From contig NZ_CP015029.1 in the NCBI RefSeq assembly GCF_011455495.1, positions 1,736,740 through 1,800,739 of the forward strand: a stretch of DNA of 64,000 nucleotides, in the 5' to 3' direction. Source of the stretch: Frederiksenia canicola. Lineage in GTDB: Bacteria > Pseudomonadota > Gammaproteobacteria > Enterobacterales > Pasteurellaceae. Both the position numbers and the translations under genes were made by a program. How positions within the stretch are numbered: the first letter of the stretch is position 1; each line of letters starts with the position of its first letter. The notes below the pieces were generated by a model. The model ran no database searches and was not told where the DNA came from. It saw nothing but the letters and a program-made list of their open reading frames with translations. Shown here one piece after another: positions 29,487 to 38,086 of this stretch.

Positions 29487-31463
29487 ATGCAGTATTTAAC
29501 TGGCAGAGCCTATCCACTTGGCAGCCAATTGATAAATTTTAATGGAGAGCAAGGCGTTAATTTTGCCCTTTTCTCTCGCAAAGCCACCCAAGTTGAGCTT
29601 TGCATTTTTACCGAACAAGGCGAAACCCGCCTGCCGATGATCAAAAATGATGATGTTTGGCACTTATTTGTTATCGGATTGACCGCTGGCACCGAATATG
29701 GCTATCGAGTGTATGGCGAAGTGAATGAAGCATTAGGCGATCTGTTCAATCCACAAAAATTGTTGATCGATCCTTATGCCAAGAAAATTATCGGTACACC
29801 AGATTTAAGCAGCGATGAAAAACGGGCGTGGTTCTTTTGGGATGATGAGCGGGATAATGCTCATCTCTCCCCAAAATCTGTGGTGGTAGATACCACATTT
29901 GATTGGCAAGGCGTTGAACGACCGCATACGCCTTGGGATGAGACCGTCATTTATGAGATGCAAGTTAAAGGCTTTAGCAAATTAAACCCTAAGTTGCCGC
30001 CTGAAATGGCAGGTACGTTTGCAGGATTAGCACATCCTGAGTCCATTAACCATTTGAAAAAATTGGGGATTACGGCGGTTGAGTTGCTGCCAGTGAGTTA
30101 TCACATTGATGAACCACATCTGCAAAAAATCGGTTTAGTGAACTACTGGGGCTACAATGTACTCGGGCATTTTGCCGTTGATCCTGTGCTAGCGGCGGAC
30201 AAGCAAAACCCACTCAATGAATTTAAGCAAATGGTGAAAACCTTGCACCAAAACGGCATTGAAGTCATTTTAGATGTGGTGTTTAACCATACCGCTGAAG
30301 CAGGTAAAGATGGCCCGATGCTCTCGCAACGAGGTATTGATAACAGTGCATATTACTGGCTCAATGAACAAGGCGATTATCACAACTGGAGCGGTTGCGG
30401 TAATTCTCTGGATGTGAATAGTGAAAACTACGTACTGCGTTGGGTAATTGATTGCTTGAGTTACTGGGTAGAAGAATGCCAAGTTGATGGCTTCCGCTTC
30501 GATCTTGGCGCAACTTTAGGTCGAACACCGAGCTTTGAGCAAAAAGCCGCATTTTTCACCGCTATTGCCGCCCATTCAAGCTTAGCCAATGTAAAAATGA
30601 TTGCTGAACCTTGGGATATTGGTTTATACGGTGGTTATCAAATGGGCGGTTTTCCAAAGCCATTTGCTGAATGGAATGACCGTTATCGTGACCAAATGAG
30701 AGAATTTTTCCTGACGGCAAGCGGTGAGTTAAGTGACTTTGTTTGCAAATTTGCGGGCAGCGATACCACGTTTGCCTACAACCGTTTACCCCATAATAGC
30801 ATCAATTTCATTACCGCTCATGATGGGTTCACGTTACAGGATCTGGTCAGCTATAACGATAAACATAACCACGCAAATGGTGAAAATAACTACGATGGCC
30901 ATGCTCATAATATTAGTAATAACCATGGTGTCGAAGGTGCAACGAACGATCTGAGCATACTTAAGAAACGTGATGCTGCTCGACGAGCCTTACTTGCGAT
31001 ATTATTTTTATCTGCGGGCACGCCTATGTTATTAGCGGGCGATGAGTTAGGTCACAGCCAACAAGGAAATAACAACGGCTATTGCCAAGACAATGAAATA
31101 ACGTGGATTGACTGGCGTAATGCAGATCAAAAACTGATTGACTATACTGCCAAACTCATTGCATTACGGAAACAAATTCCACAGCTTGGTCGAGATCGCT
31201 GGTGGACAGAAAAAGATGTCAGATGGCGAAAAGTCGATGGTAACCTTATTTCAAATCAAGAATGGCATAATGAACAAATTAGAAGCCTGCAAATTCAACT
31301 GAATGATCACTGGTTGATCTTAATTAATAGTGCTCATTCTGAACAACAATTTTTACTCCCTGAAGGGCAATGGCACGCTCGTCTGGGCTTAGAAAACACA
31401 ACGCTGACGACGCCTGCTGTTACTCTTAATTATGGAGTATGCGTCCTTCAACGGAATTCATAA
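29487..31463 (+). CDS. glgX: Glycogen debranching enzyme GlgX
   Basis: Hydrolyses alpha-1,6 branches of phosphorylase-limit glycogen. 658 residues (E. coli 657). N-terminal CBM48 (about 10-110), GH13 barrel with VILDVVFNHTAE, the nucleophile region DGFRFDLGATLG, the acid region MIAEPWDIG and NFITAHDGFTLQDLV; C-terminal beta domain. Its ribosome-binding site is poorly spaced (AGGA about 11 bases before the ATG). The stop lies 23 bp before the glgC ATG, so glgX-glgC are cotranscribed. Confidence 0.96.
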   Translation: MQYLTGRAYPLGSQLINFNGEQGVNFALFSRKATQVELCIFTEQGETRLPMIKNDDVWHLFVIGLTAGTEYGYRVYGEVNEALGDLFNPQKLLIDPYAKKIIGTPDLSSDEKRAWFFWDDERDNAHLSPKSVVVDTTFDWQGVERPHTPWDETVIYEMQVKGFSKLNPKLPPEMAGTFAGLAHPESINHLKKLGITAVELLPVSYHIDEPHLQKIGLVNYWGYNVLGHFAVDPVLAADKQNPLNEFKQMVKTLHQNGIEVILDVVFNHTAEAGKDGPMLSQRGIDNSAYYWLNEQGDYHNWSGCGNSLDVNSENYVLRWVIDCLSYWVEECQVDGFRFDLGATLGRTPSFEQKAAFFTAIAAHSSLANVKMIAEPWDIGLYGGYQMGGFPKPFAEWNDRYRDQMREFFLTASGELSDFVCKFAGSDTTFAYNRLPHNSINFITAHDGFTLQDLVSYNDKHNHANGENNYDGHAHNISNNHGVEGATNDLSILKKRDAARRALLAILFLSAGTPMLLAGDELGHSQQGNNNGYCQDNEITWIDWRNADQKLIDYTAKLIALRKQIPQLGRDRWWTEKDVRWRKVDGNLISNQEWHNEQIRSLQIQLNDHWLILINSAHSEQQFLLPEGQWHARLGLENTTLTTPAVTLNYGVCVLQRNS

Positions 31464-31486
31464 TTTATTCACTTGGAGATAACACC

Positions 31487-32779
31487 ATGTTAAAACAGGA
31501 AGCCAACACAGACAGACGCAATCTTACTGCACAGACTTTAGTCTTGATTCTCGCCGGTGGTCGTGGTTCTCGCTTATATGAACTTACCGACAAACGTGCC
31601 AAACCTGCGGTGTACTTTGGTGGTAGCCGTCGTATTATCGATTTTGCCTTATCCAACTGTATCAACTCAAACTTGTTAAAAGTAGGCGTAGTAACGCAAT
31701 ATGCTGCACATTCACTACTTCGCCACTTGCAACGTGGTTGGTCGTTCTTACCTTACGAACGCAATCAATATATTGATATGTTGCCAGCTCGCCAACAACT
31801 TGACGAAAACACGTGGTATCGTGGCACTGCTGATGCCGTATTCCAAAATATGGAAATCATGAAATCACACTATCGTCCGAAATATGTGATTATTTTAGCC
31901 GGCGACCACATCTATAAAATGAACTACAACAAAATGTTGGAAGATCACGTCGATTCAGGAGCAAAATGTACCGTAGGTTGTATCGAAGTGCCGCGTGAAC
32001 AAGCGACCGAATTTGGCGTGATGGCAGTAAATGAAAAACTCAAAGTGAAAGCCTTCGTGGAAAAACCCTCTGATCCACCCGCGATGCCAGACAAACCTGA
32101 GTCATCATTAGCCTCAATGGGTATTTACGTGTTCGATGCGGATTATCTCTATGAAATGCTCGAAAATGAAGTCTCAAACCCAGATACCTCACACGATTTC
32201 GGTAAAGACATCATTCCGAAAGCCGTTGAGCAAGGCGTGATTTACGCTCACCCATTTGAGCGTTCTTGTGAAGGTCGCAATACCACTGGTACCATCTACT
32301 GGCGTGATGTAGGTACTATCGACAGCTATTGGTCAGCTCATATGGATTTGGTCAGCGAAACCCCACAACTTGACCTTTACGATGAGTCTTGGCCAATTCA
32401 CGGTCGTCCACAACAAACCGCACCCGCTCGTTTCTTCTATAAAAAAGCCCGAGCACATACCTTAGATAACTCTTTGATTGCGGGTGGCTGTATCATCACC
32501 GATGCGGAAATCAGTAACTCAGTCTTATTCAATCGTGTTACCGTTAATGAAGACAGCGTGATCGAACAAGCGGTGATCTTGCCACAGGTACATATCGGCA
32601 AAAACTGCGTAATCAAGAAAGCTGTTATCGACCGCCACTGTAATATTCCAGATGGCTTGAAGATCGGGGTTGATCCTGAGCAAGATGCGAAATACTTCCG
32701 TATCAGCAAAGGTGGCGTCGTACTCGTTTGCCAAAAAATGCTCAATAAATGGGTACAAGATCATCCTAAAGCGGAATAA
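31487..32779 (+). CDS. glgC: Glucose-1-phosphate adenylyltransferase
   Basis: Makes ADP-glucose, the committed step of glycogen synthesis. 430 residues from the ATG at 31487 (E. coli 431), with GGAG upstream; an ATG at 31439 inside glgX would add 16 unconserved residues. Nucleotidyltransferase motif LILAGGRGSRLYELTDKRAK (about 20-39, pyrophosphorylase signature and activator-site region), the WYRGTADA substrate loop (about 114-121) and a C-terminal left-handed beta-helix. An in-frame 9-mer uptake signal at 32566-32574 is read as QAVI in the beta-helix. Confidence 0.97.
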   Translation: MLKQEANTDRRNLTAQTLVLILAGGRGSRLYELTDKRAKPAVYFGGSRRIIDFALSNCINSNLLKVGVVTQYAAHSLLRHLQRGWSFLPYERNQYIDMLPARQQLDENTWYRGTADAVFQNMEIMKSHYRPKYVIILAGDHIYKMNYNKMLEDHVDSGAKCTVGCIEVPREQATEFGVMAVNEKLKVKAFVEKPSDPPAMPDKPESSLASMGIYVFDADYLYEMLENEVSNPDTSHDFGKDIIPKAVEQGVIYAHPFERSCEGRNTTGTIYWRDVGTIDSYWSAHMDLVSETPQLDLYDESWPIHGRPQQTAPARFFYKKARAHTLDNSLIAGGCIITDAEISNSVLFNRVTVNEDSVIEQAVILPQVHIGKNCVIKKAVIDRHCNIPDGLKIGVDPEQDAKYFRISKGGVVLVCQKMLNKWVQDHPKAE

Positions 32780-32866
32780 AACCACTCTGCCCCAACAATC
32801 GGGGCAGAATCATTTACGACAAGCGGTGAGATCCGCTTCGTTTTTTGCAAATACCGGTAATTCAAC

Positions 32867-34300
32867 ATGAAAATTTTACATATTTGCTCGGAAATGTACC
32901 CGCTTGTTAAAACGGGCGGCTTGGCAGACGTATTAGGTGCGTTGCCTTATGCCCAACAAGCAGCAGGGAACGATGTTCGAGTTATTCTTCCATACTATCC
33001 GCAAGTGGCAGAGAAATTAGGCGAAATCGTCGAAGTTGCCACTATCGGCACTTTTGCAGGTGTCGTTACCCTGCGTTTTGCATATCTTAACGGCTTAGGC
33101 GTTTATGTGATCGATGCCCCGCATCTTTACGCCCGCCGTTTGCCGTATTATGACGACAACTACAACGACTATATGGATAACTACAAACGCTTTGCCTTGC
33201 TCAGTTATCTAGGTGCACAGTTATCTGAAGGGTTAGATCACTGGTGGGGGCGTGCTGACGTGTTGCACGCTCACGACTGGCAAGCAGGTTTGGCGTGTGC
33301 CTACCTGAAAAGCTGGAACAGCCCAGTGAAAAGCGTTTTCACGATTCACAACATCGCTTACCCAGGTCGTTTCCAAGCCTACCATTTAAGCGAACTCGGT
33401 TTGCCTTGGCACTTCTTCTCGCCAGATGGATTAGAGTTTTACGGCGAGATTTCTTATCTTAAAGCAGGGATTTTCTACGCTGATCGCGTTACCACTGTTA
33501 GCCCAACTTATGCGAAAGAAATTTGCGAACAGATCGCAGGCGGCGGAATGCACGGTTTATTACAAACTCGCCAAGCCCAAGGCAGATTGCGTGGCATTTT
33601 AAATGGTGTGGACGAAACCGTGTGGAACCCAGAAAGCGATCCAAATATCATCGCCAACTACCGCCCAAACTATATGCACGGCAAAGCGAAAAATAAAGCT
33701 GAATTACAACGTTATTTCAATTTACCTGAAGAAAAAGATGCGTTGTTATTTGTGATGGTGACTCGCTTAACCGAACAAAAAGGGGCGGACTTCTTATTAA
33801 TGAAAATTGATGAGATGATGCAACACCACGTGCAATTAGTGGTACTCGGCAGCGGTTCGCCTGAATTAGAGTGGTATTTAAAAGAAGCCCAAGCTCGCTA
33901 TCCACACAAAATTGGCGTGAAAATCGGCTATGATGAAGCCCTTTCTCACCAAATTATTGCGGGCGGCGATGTGATTTTAGTCCCAAGTCGCTTCGAGCCT
34001 TGTGGTTTAACTCAACTTTACGGCTTAAAATATGGCACCTTGCCACTCGTGCGTGAAACGGGTGGTTTAGCCGATACGGTAAACGACAGTTGTAAAGAGA
34101 GCATCGAAAACCGTACTGCAACAGGTTTTGTGTTCAAATACCCCGATGCTGACGGCTTCTACGATGCCGTTACTCGTGCGATCAATCTCTGGAAAAAACA
34201 AAAACTCTGGTCAAGTGTTCGCCAAAATGCTCTCGCCCAAGACTTTGGTTGGGCAAAAGTCGCTGCACAATACCAAGCACTCTATCAAGAGATGGTTTAA
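32867..34300 (+). CDS. glgA: Glycogen synthase
   Basis: Transfers glucose from ADP-glucose to the glycogen chain. 477 residues, the same length as E. coli GlgA. GT5 signature KTGGLADV at 15-22, nucleotide region MVTRLTEQKGADFL (about 300) and the GT-B motif SRFEPCGLTQLYGLKYGTLPLV (about 372-393, catalytic Glu in FEPCG). Last gene of glgBXCA; an uptake signal lies in the 87-bp gap before it and an inverted pair directly after it. A glgP gene does not follow, unlike the glgBXCAP order I recall in H. influenzae. Confidence 0.97.
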   Translation: MKILHICSEMYPLVKTGGLADVLGALPYAQQAAGNDVRVILPYYPQVAEKLGEIVEVATIGTFAGVVTLRFAYLNGLGVYVIDAPHLYARRLPYYDDNYNDYMDNYKRFALLSYLGAQLSEGLDHWWGRADVLHAHDWQAGLACAYLKSWNSPVKSVFTIHNIAYPGRFQAYHLSELGLPWHFFSPDGLEFYGEISYLKAGIFYADRVTTVSPTYAKEICEQIAGGGMHGLLQTRQAQGRLRGILNGVDETVWNPESDPNIIANYRPNYMHGKAKNKAELQRYFNLPEEKDALLFVMVTRLTEQKGADFLLMKIDEMMQHHVQLVVLGSGSPELEWYLKEAQARYPHKIGVKIGYDEALSHQIIAGGDVILVPSRFEPCGLTQLYGLKYGTLPLVRETGGLADTVNDSCKESIENRTATGFVFKYPDADGFYDAVTRAINLWKKQKLWSSVRQNALAQDFGWAKVAAQYQALYQEMV

Positions 34301-34306
34301 GGTAAT

Positions 34307-34352
34307 ACAAGCGGTCAGATTTGCAAAATTTTTTGCGGATCTGACCGCTTGT
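34307..34352. terminator. Inverted uptake-signal pair acting as glgA terminator
   Basis: Perfect 14-bp arms ACAAGCGGTCAGAT / ATCTGACCGCTTGT (34307-34320 and 34339-34352), followed by AAATTTAC. Seven bases after the glgA stop. Paired uptake signals are known to double as terminators in Pasteurellaceae. Confidence 0.75.
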
Positions 34353-34434
34353 AAATTTACAACTTACGTAAACATCTGTATAATCCGCCCGCAATTTTTC
34401 CAACTTAATTTTGAAACAAAAAGGAACTATTGCG

Positions 34435-35898
34435 ATGCTACGAGTTATTAAAGAGGCTCTCACTTTTGATGATGTCCTACTTGTCCCTGCACATTCTACT
34501 GTGCTTCCAAATACCGCCAACCTTTCCACTCAGCTTACCAAAGACATCCGCCTAAATATTCCAATGCTTTCTGCCGCAATGGATACCGTAACCGAAACCA
34601 AGCTAGCTATTTCCCTTGCACAAGAAGGTGGCATCGGTTTTATCCACAAAAATATGACCATTGAACGTCAAGCGGATCGTGTGCGTAAAGTGAAAAAATT
34701 TGAAAGTGGTGTCGTTTCTGAGCCTGTGACCGTTTCGCCATCACTCACCCTTGCCGAGCTTGCTGAAGTAGTGAAGAAAAATGGTTTTGCTGGTTTTCCC
34801 GTTGTTGATGCGGAAGATAATTTAGTCGGTATTATTACTGGTCGAGACACTCGCTTTGTAACCGATTTAAACAAAACGGTGGCAGATTTTATGACCCCGA
34901 AAGCTCGTCTTGTTACCGTCAAAGAAAACGCCAAACGTGAAGAAATTTTTAACTTAATGCACGAACATCGTGTCGAAAAAGTGTTAGTAGTCGATGACAA
35001 CTTCAAACTCAAAGGAATGATTACCTTGAAAGACTACCAAAAAGCCGAAAGCAAACCAAATGCCTGTAAAGATGAGTTTGGCCGCTTGCGTGTTGGTGCG
35101 GCAGTAGGTGCCGGTCCAGGTAATGAAGAACGCATTGAAGCTTTAGTCAAAGCCGGCGTGGATGTGTTGTTAATAGACTCATCTCATGGTCATTCCGAAG
35201 GGGTTTTACAACGTGTGCGTGAAACGCGGGCTAAATATCCAAACTTGCCAATCGTAGCAGGTAACGTGGCAACAGCAGAAGGTGCCATTGCTTTAGCAGA
35301 CGCAGGGGCAAGTGCCGTAAAAGTGGGTATTGGTCCAGGTTCAATCTGTACTACTCGTATCGTCACAGGTGTGGGCGTGCCACAAATTACGGCGATTGCG
35401 GATGCAGCAGAGGCTTTAAAAGATCGTGGTATTCCAGTGATTGCTGACGGCGGTATCCGCTATTCAGGCGATATCGCCAAAGCCATTGCTGCGGGGGCAA
35501 GCTGTGTGATGGTGGGTTCAATGTTTGCTGGAACAGAAGAAGCCCCAGGTGAAATTGAGCTTTATCAAGGTCGTGCGTTCAAATCTTATCGGGGTATGGG
35601 CTCACTAGGTGCAATGTCAAAAGGTTCAAGTGACCGCTATTTCCAATCAGACAACGCTGCCGACAAACTTGTGCCAGAAGGTATCGAAGGACGCATTCCA
35701 TACAAAGGTTTCTTAAAAGAAATTATCCATCAACAAATGGGCGGATTACGTTCTTGTATGGGCTTAACGGGTTGCCCAACCATCGAAGATTTACGTACCA
35801 AAGCCCAATTTGTGCGAATTAGTGGGGCAGGTATCAAAGAAAGCCACGTTCACGATGTGACCATTACTAAAGAAGCACCAAACTATCGAATGAGCTAA
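34435..35898 (+). CDS. guaB: Inosine-5'-monophosphate dehydrogenase
   Basis: Oxidises IMP to XMP, the first step to GMP. 487 residues from the ATG at 34435 (AAGGA upstream); the TTG at 34411 is not needed. TIM barrel interrupted by two CBS domains (about 93-205), catalytic Cys305 in [11 protein letters not shown] (same number as E. coli), and the flap RYFQSDN (about 401). A hairpin terminator follows immediately, and guaA comes only 2.2 kb later after three unrelated genes. Confidence 0.97.
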   Translation: MLRVIKEALTFDDVLLVPAHSTVLPNTANLSTQLTKDIRLNIPMLSAAMDTVTETKLAISLAQEGGIGFIHKNMTIERQADRVRKVKKFESGVVSEPVTVSPSLTLAELAEVVKKNGFAGFPVVDAEDNLVGIITGRDTRFVTDLNKTVADFMTPKARLVTVKENAKREEIFNLMHEHRVEKVLVVDDNFKLKGMITLKDYQKAESKPNACKDEFGRLRVGAAVGAGPGNEERIEALVKAGVDVLLIDSSHGHSEGVLQRVRETRAKYPNLPIVAGNVATAEGAIALADAGASAVKVGIGPGSICTTRIVTGVGVPQITAIADAAEALKDRGIPVIADGGIRYSGDIAKAIAAGASCVMVGSMFAGTEEAPGEIELYQGRAFKSYRGMGSLGAMSKGSSDRYFQSDNAADKLVPEGIEGRIPYKGFLKEIIHQQMGGLRSCMGLTGCPTIEDLRTKAQFVRISGAGIKESHVHDVTITKEAPNYRMS

Positions 35899-35912
35899 TT
35901 TCTCATTCTCAC

Positions 35913-35934
35913 CGTCCCCGAAATATCGGGGACG
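35913..35934 (+). terminator. Terminator after guaB
   Basis: 8-bp GC-rich stem CGTCCCCG / CGGGGACG with loop AAATAT, followed by TGATTTT. It should separate guaB transcription from the inserted genes and from guaA. Confidence 0.8.
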
Positions 35935-35941
35935 TGATTTT

Positions 35942-35950
35942 ACAAGCGGT
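35942..35950 (+). repeat. DNA-uptake signal at the 5' edge of the DUF1919 gene
   Basis: Exact ACAAGCGGT continuing TAGTTTTTC and ending ATTTTACAAA directly against the ATG at 35975. With the copy at 36588 it forms a direct repeat around one gene. Confidence 0.85.
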
Positions 35951-35974
35951 TAGTTTTTCATAAAATTTTACAAA

Positions 35975-36607
35975 ATGTCTCAATTAAAACGTATTACCGA
36001 TAAAATTAATCTCTATTTGCGTGAATATTTTATCAATCGCCCAAATAGAAAAAGATTGACCAATACTGTTCCAACAATTATTGCCAGTAATTGTAATGGC
36101 GGATTTATTGCTCACGATTTAAACTTACGTTTTAATTCGCCTTTTGTGAATTTATATTTAATGCCCAAAGATTTTATTCGTTATTTAAAAAAGATTGAAT
36201 TTTATCAGCAACAAAATTTAACCTTTGTTCAAACAGAAAAAGCCTATCCGGTGGCAAAATTAGGGGATATTACCCTGTATTTTATGCACTATCATTCCAA
36301 ACAAGAAGCCGAACAAAAATGGAATGAACGTAGTAAACGAATGGATTTAGACAATCTATTTGTAATGATGACAGAGCGTGATGGCTGTGAACATCAAGAT
36401 TTAATTGAATTTGATGCTTTACCGTTTAAAAATAAAGTGGTTTTCACCCATAAACATTACCCAGAAATAAAAAGTGCAGCTTATATTCAAGGCTTTGAGA
36501 ATGCTGGAAAGGTTGGTAATTTATTTGAATATACTGGCTTAAATGGCAAGCGTTATTACGACCAATTTGATTATGTTTCTTGGCTTAACAAGCGGTCAGA
36601 TTTTTAG
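35975..36607 (+). CDS. DUF1919-family protein
   Basis: 210 residues, all soluble, no signal peptide or membrane helix. It resembles DUF1919 proteins, often found near surface-polysaccharide genes: conserved IIASNCNGGFIAHDLNLRFNSPFVNLY is at 35-61. No enzymatic role is established. There is no clear ribosome-binding site; the ATG directly follows the tail of an uptake signal. A second copy (36588-36596) supplies the last codons (NKRSDF) and stop. Codon use is A/T-rich compared with guaB and guaA. The gene is probably a transferable cassette between guaB and guaA. Confidence 0.75.
   Translation: MSQLKRITDKINLYLREYFINRPNRKRLTNTVPTIIASNCNGGFIAHDLNLRFNSPFVNLYLMPKDFIRYLKKIEFYQQQNLTFVQTEKAYPVAKLGDITLYFMHYHSKQEAEQKWNERSKRMDLDNLFVMMTERDGCEHQDLIEFDALPFKNKVVFTHKHYPEIKSAAYIQGFENAGKVGNLFEYTGLNGKRYYDQFDYVSWLNKRSDF
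36588..36596 (+). repeat. DNA-uptake signal forming the 3' end of the DUF1919 gene
   Basis: Exact ACAAGCGGT continuing CAGATTTTTAGAAAATCTTTCAAAT, read in frame as KRSDF-stop. Confidence 0.85.
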
Positions 36608-36640
36608 AAAATCTTTCAAATAGCATTTTAAGGAACAACA

Positions 36641-37456
36641 ATGAGCATTAAACTCTTTGAACAAAAAGAAGTGCGGTCTGTTTGGGACGAAGATCAGGAA
36701 AAGTGGTATTTTTCCATTATTGATGTAGTTGAAGTTTTAACTGAAAGTATTGATCCTCCAGCGTACTGGCGGAAGTTAAAACAACGTTTAAAAGCAGAAG
36801 GAAATGAAACCGTGACAAATTGTCACGGTTTGAAAATGCGTTCTCGTGACGGAAAAATGCGAATGACCGATGTTGCTGACGTGCAACAGCTATTACGTCT
36901 TATTCAATCAATTCCATCACCAAAAGCAGAGCCGTTTAAACAATGGTTAGCCCAAGTGGGGAGTGAGCGGATTGATGAATATCAAGATCCTGAATTAACT
37001 ATTAACCGAGCGATGCAAGATTATTTGCGATTGGGTTATTCGGAAAATTGGATTAATCAACGCCTGAAAAGCATTGAAATTCGTAAAGAATTAACGGACG
37101 AATGGAAACGTACAGGTGTGCAAGAAGGGCAACAGTTTGCAATTTTAACCGATATTATTACCAAGGCTTGGAGCGGTAAAACTACCAAAGAATATAAACA
37201 GCTCAAAGGTTTAAAAAAAGAAAATCTGCGAGATAACATGACCAACACAGAGCTTATTCTTAATATGTTAGCTGAAGCGTCCACCAAGGATATTTCGCAA
37301 GCAGTTGAACCACAAACTTTCGAAGAAAATCAACAAGTCGCTCAACAAGGCGGTAATGTTGCCAAAGTTGCGTTGCAAGAGTTGGAAAGCAAAACGGGGA
37401 AGAAAGTGGTAAGTGAGTTGTCGGCTAAGAAAATATTGACAAACAATAAAAAGTAG
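36641..37456 (+). CDS. Bro-N (antirepressor/DinD-like) domain protein
   Basis: 271 residues. The N-terminal ~100 residues are a Bro-N domain as in phage antirepressors and the DNA-damage-inducible DinD family: VWDEDQEKWYFSIIDVVEVL (14-33), ADVQQLLRLIQSIPSPKAEPFKQWLAQVGSERIDE. The helical C-terminus (ELTDEWKRTGV..., then TNTELILNMLAEASTKDIS) is like the DinD-type tail. The family may act on DNA or regulate transcription; E. coli DinD inhibits RecA. Ribosome-binding site AAGGA at 36630-36634. No LexA-like CTG(N10)CAG site was seen upstream. Contains a perfect 25-bp palindrome at 36807-36831. Part of the guaB-guaA insert. Confidence 0.8.
   Translation: MSIKLFEQKEVRSVWDEDQEKWYFSIIDVVEVLTESIDPPAYWRKLKQRLKAEGNETVTNCHGLKMRSRDGKMRMTDVADVQQLLRLIQSIPSPKAEPFKQWLAQVGSERIDEYQDPELTINRAMQDYLRLGYSENWINQRLKSIEIRKELTDEWKRTGVQEGQQFAILTDIITKAWSGKTTKEYKQLKGLKKENLRDNMTNTELILNMLAEASTKDISQAVEPQTFEENQQVAQQGGNVAKVALQELESKTGKKVVSELSAKKILTNNKK
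36807..36831. repeat. Perfect palindrome inside the Bro-N gene
   Basis: Arms AAACCGTGACAA (36807-36818) and TTGTCACGGTTT (36820-36831) around a single A. It encodes ETVTNCHGL. Could be an operator, an mRNA hairpin or chance codon choice. Confidence 0.9.
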
Positions 37457-37550
37457 AAATGCGATAGAATAGACAATGAGGCTCAAGATTCTCACATAAG
37501 CTGACGGCTAGAAATGTGGTTAAAATTTCTTAATTTGAAGGGAACAACAA

Positions 37551-38066
37551 ATGAAAAAATTTGCAGAATTAGAAGCAGTTCAAAATTTAACTTGGCGTCA
37601 AGTAATTACATATTCTACTCTAACTTTAACTACATTGATTGCAGCAACATGGACGATTGCTACTCGTATTGCAGATAGTAAAGCTGAGTATGTCAATATG
37701 CGTTATGCTGAAATTGAAACATTGCAGAATCAACTCGTAGAACTGCAAAAAGAAAATGTGCAATATCGAAAACTTCATTCAAAAAATAAAAATATCACTC
37801 AATTAGATTCTGAAAGTGAAATAAAAGAACTAATGGAATCGGAAAGCTACGTTGATCCTAAATCTGGATTATTTGTATCTATATCAGAACTAAGCAATAG
37901 CGGTTCTGTTTATTTTTCTTTGAATTTTCCTGATGGATCTAGAAAATATATTAATGGTGCTAAAGCTGGATATGGTACAACTTTTGAAAATAAAGGGAAG
38001 AAATATCAATTTGTTATAGCTGGAGTGAAAAATAAAAAAGCTAAGATTACTGTTAGAGAATTATAA
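37551..38066 (+). CDS. Hypothetical single-pass membrane protein with coiled coil
   Basis: 171 residues, not recognised. One membrane helix at about 18-40 ([20 protein letters not shown]), a short heptad-like coiled coil (about 48-75, [21 protein letters not shown]), then a polar region and a C-terminal domain (about 105-171) predicted rich in beta strands, with [28 protein letters not shown] ribosome-binding site upstream and clear codon structure support translation. Noticeably more A/T-rich than neighbours. It ends 20 bp before guaA, so a promoter for guaA may lie within the insert. No function should be assigned. Confidence 0.7.
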   Translation: MKKFAELEAVQNLTWRQVITYSTLTLTTLIAATWTIATRIADSKAEYVNMRYAEIETLQNQLVELQKENVQYRKLHSKNKNITQLDSESEIKELMESESYVDPKSGLFVSISELSNSGSVYFSLNFPDGSRKYINGAKAGYGTTFENKGKKYQFVIAGVKNKKAKITVREL

Positions 38067-38086
38067 TCCATAAAATAAGGCAAAAA

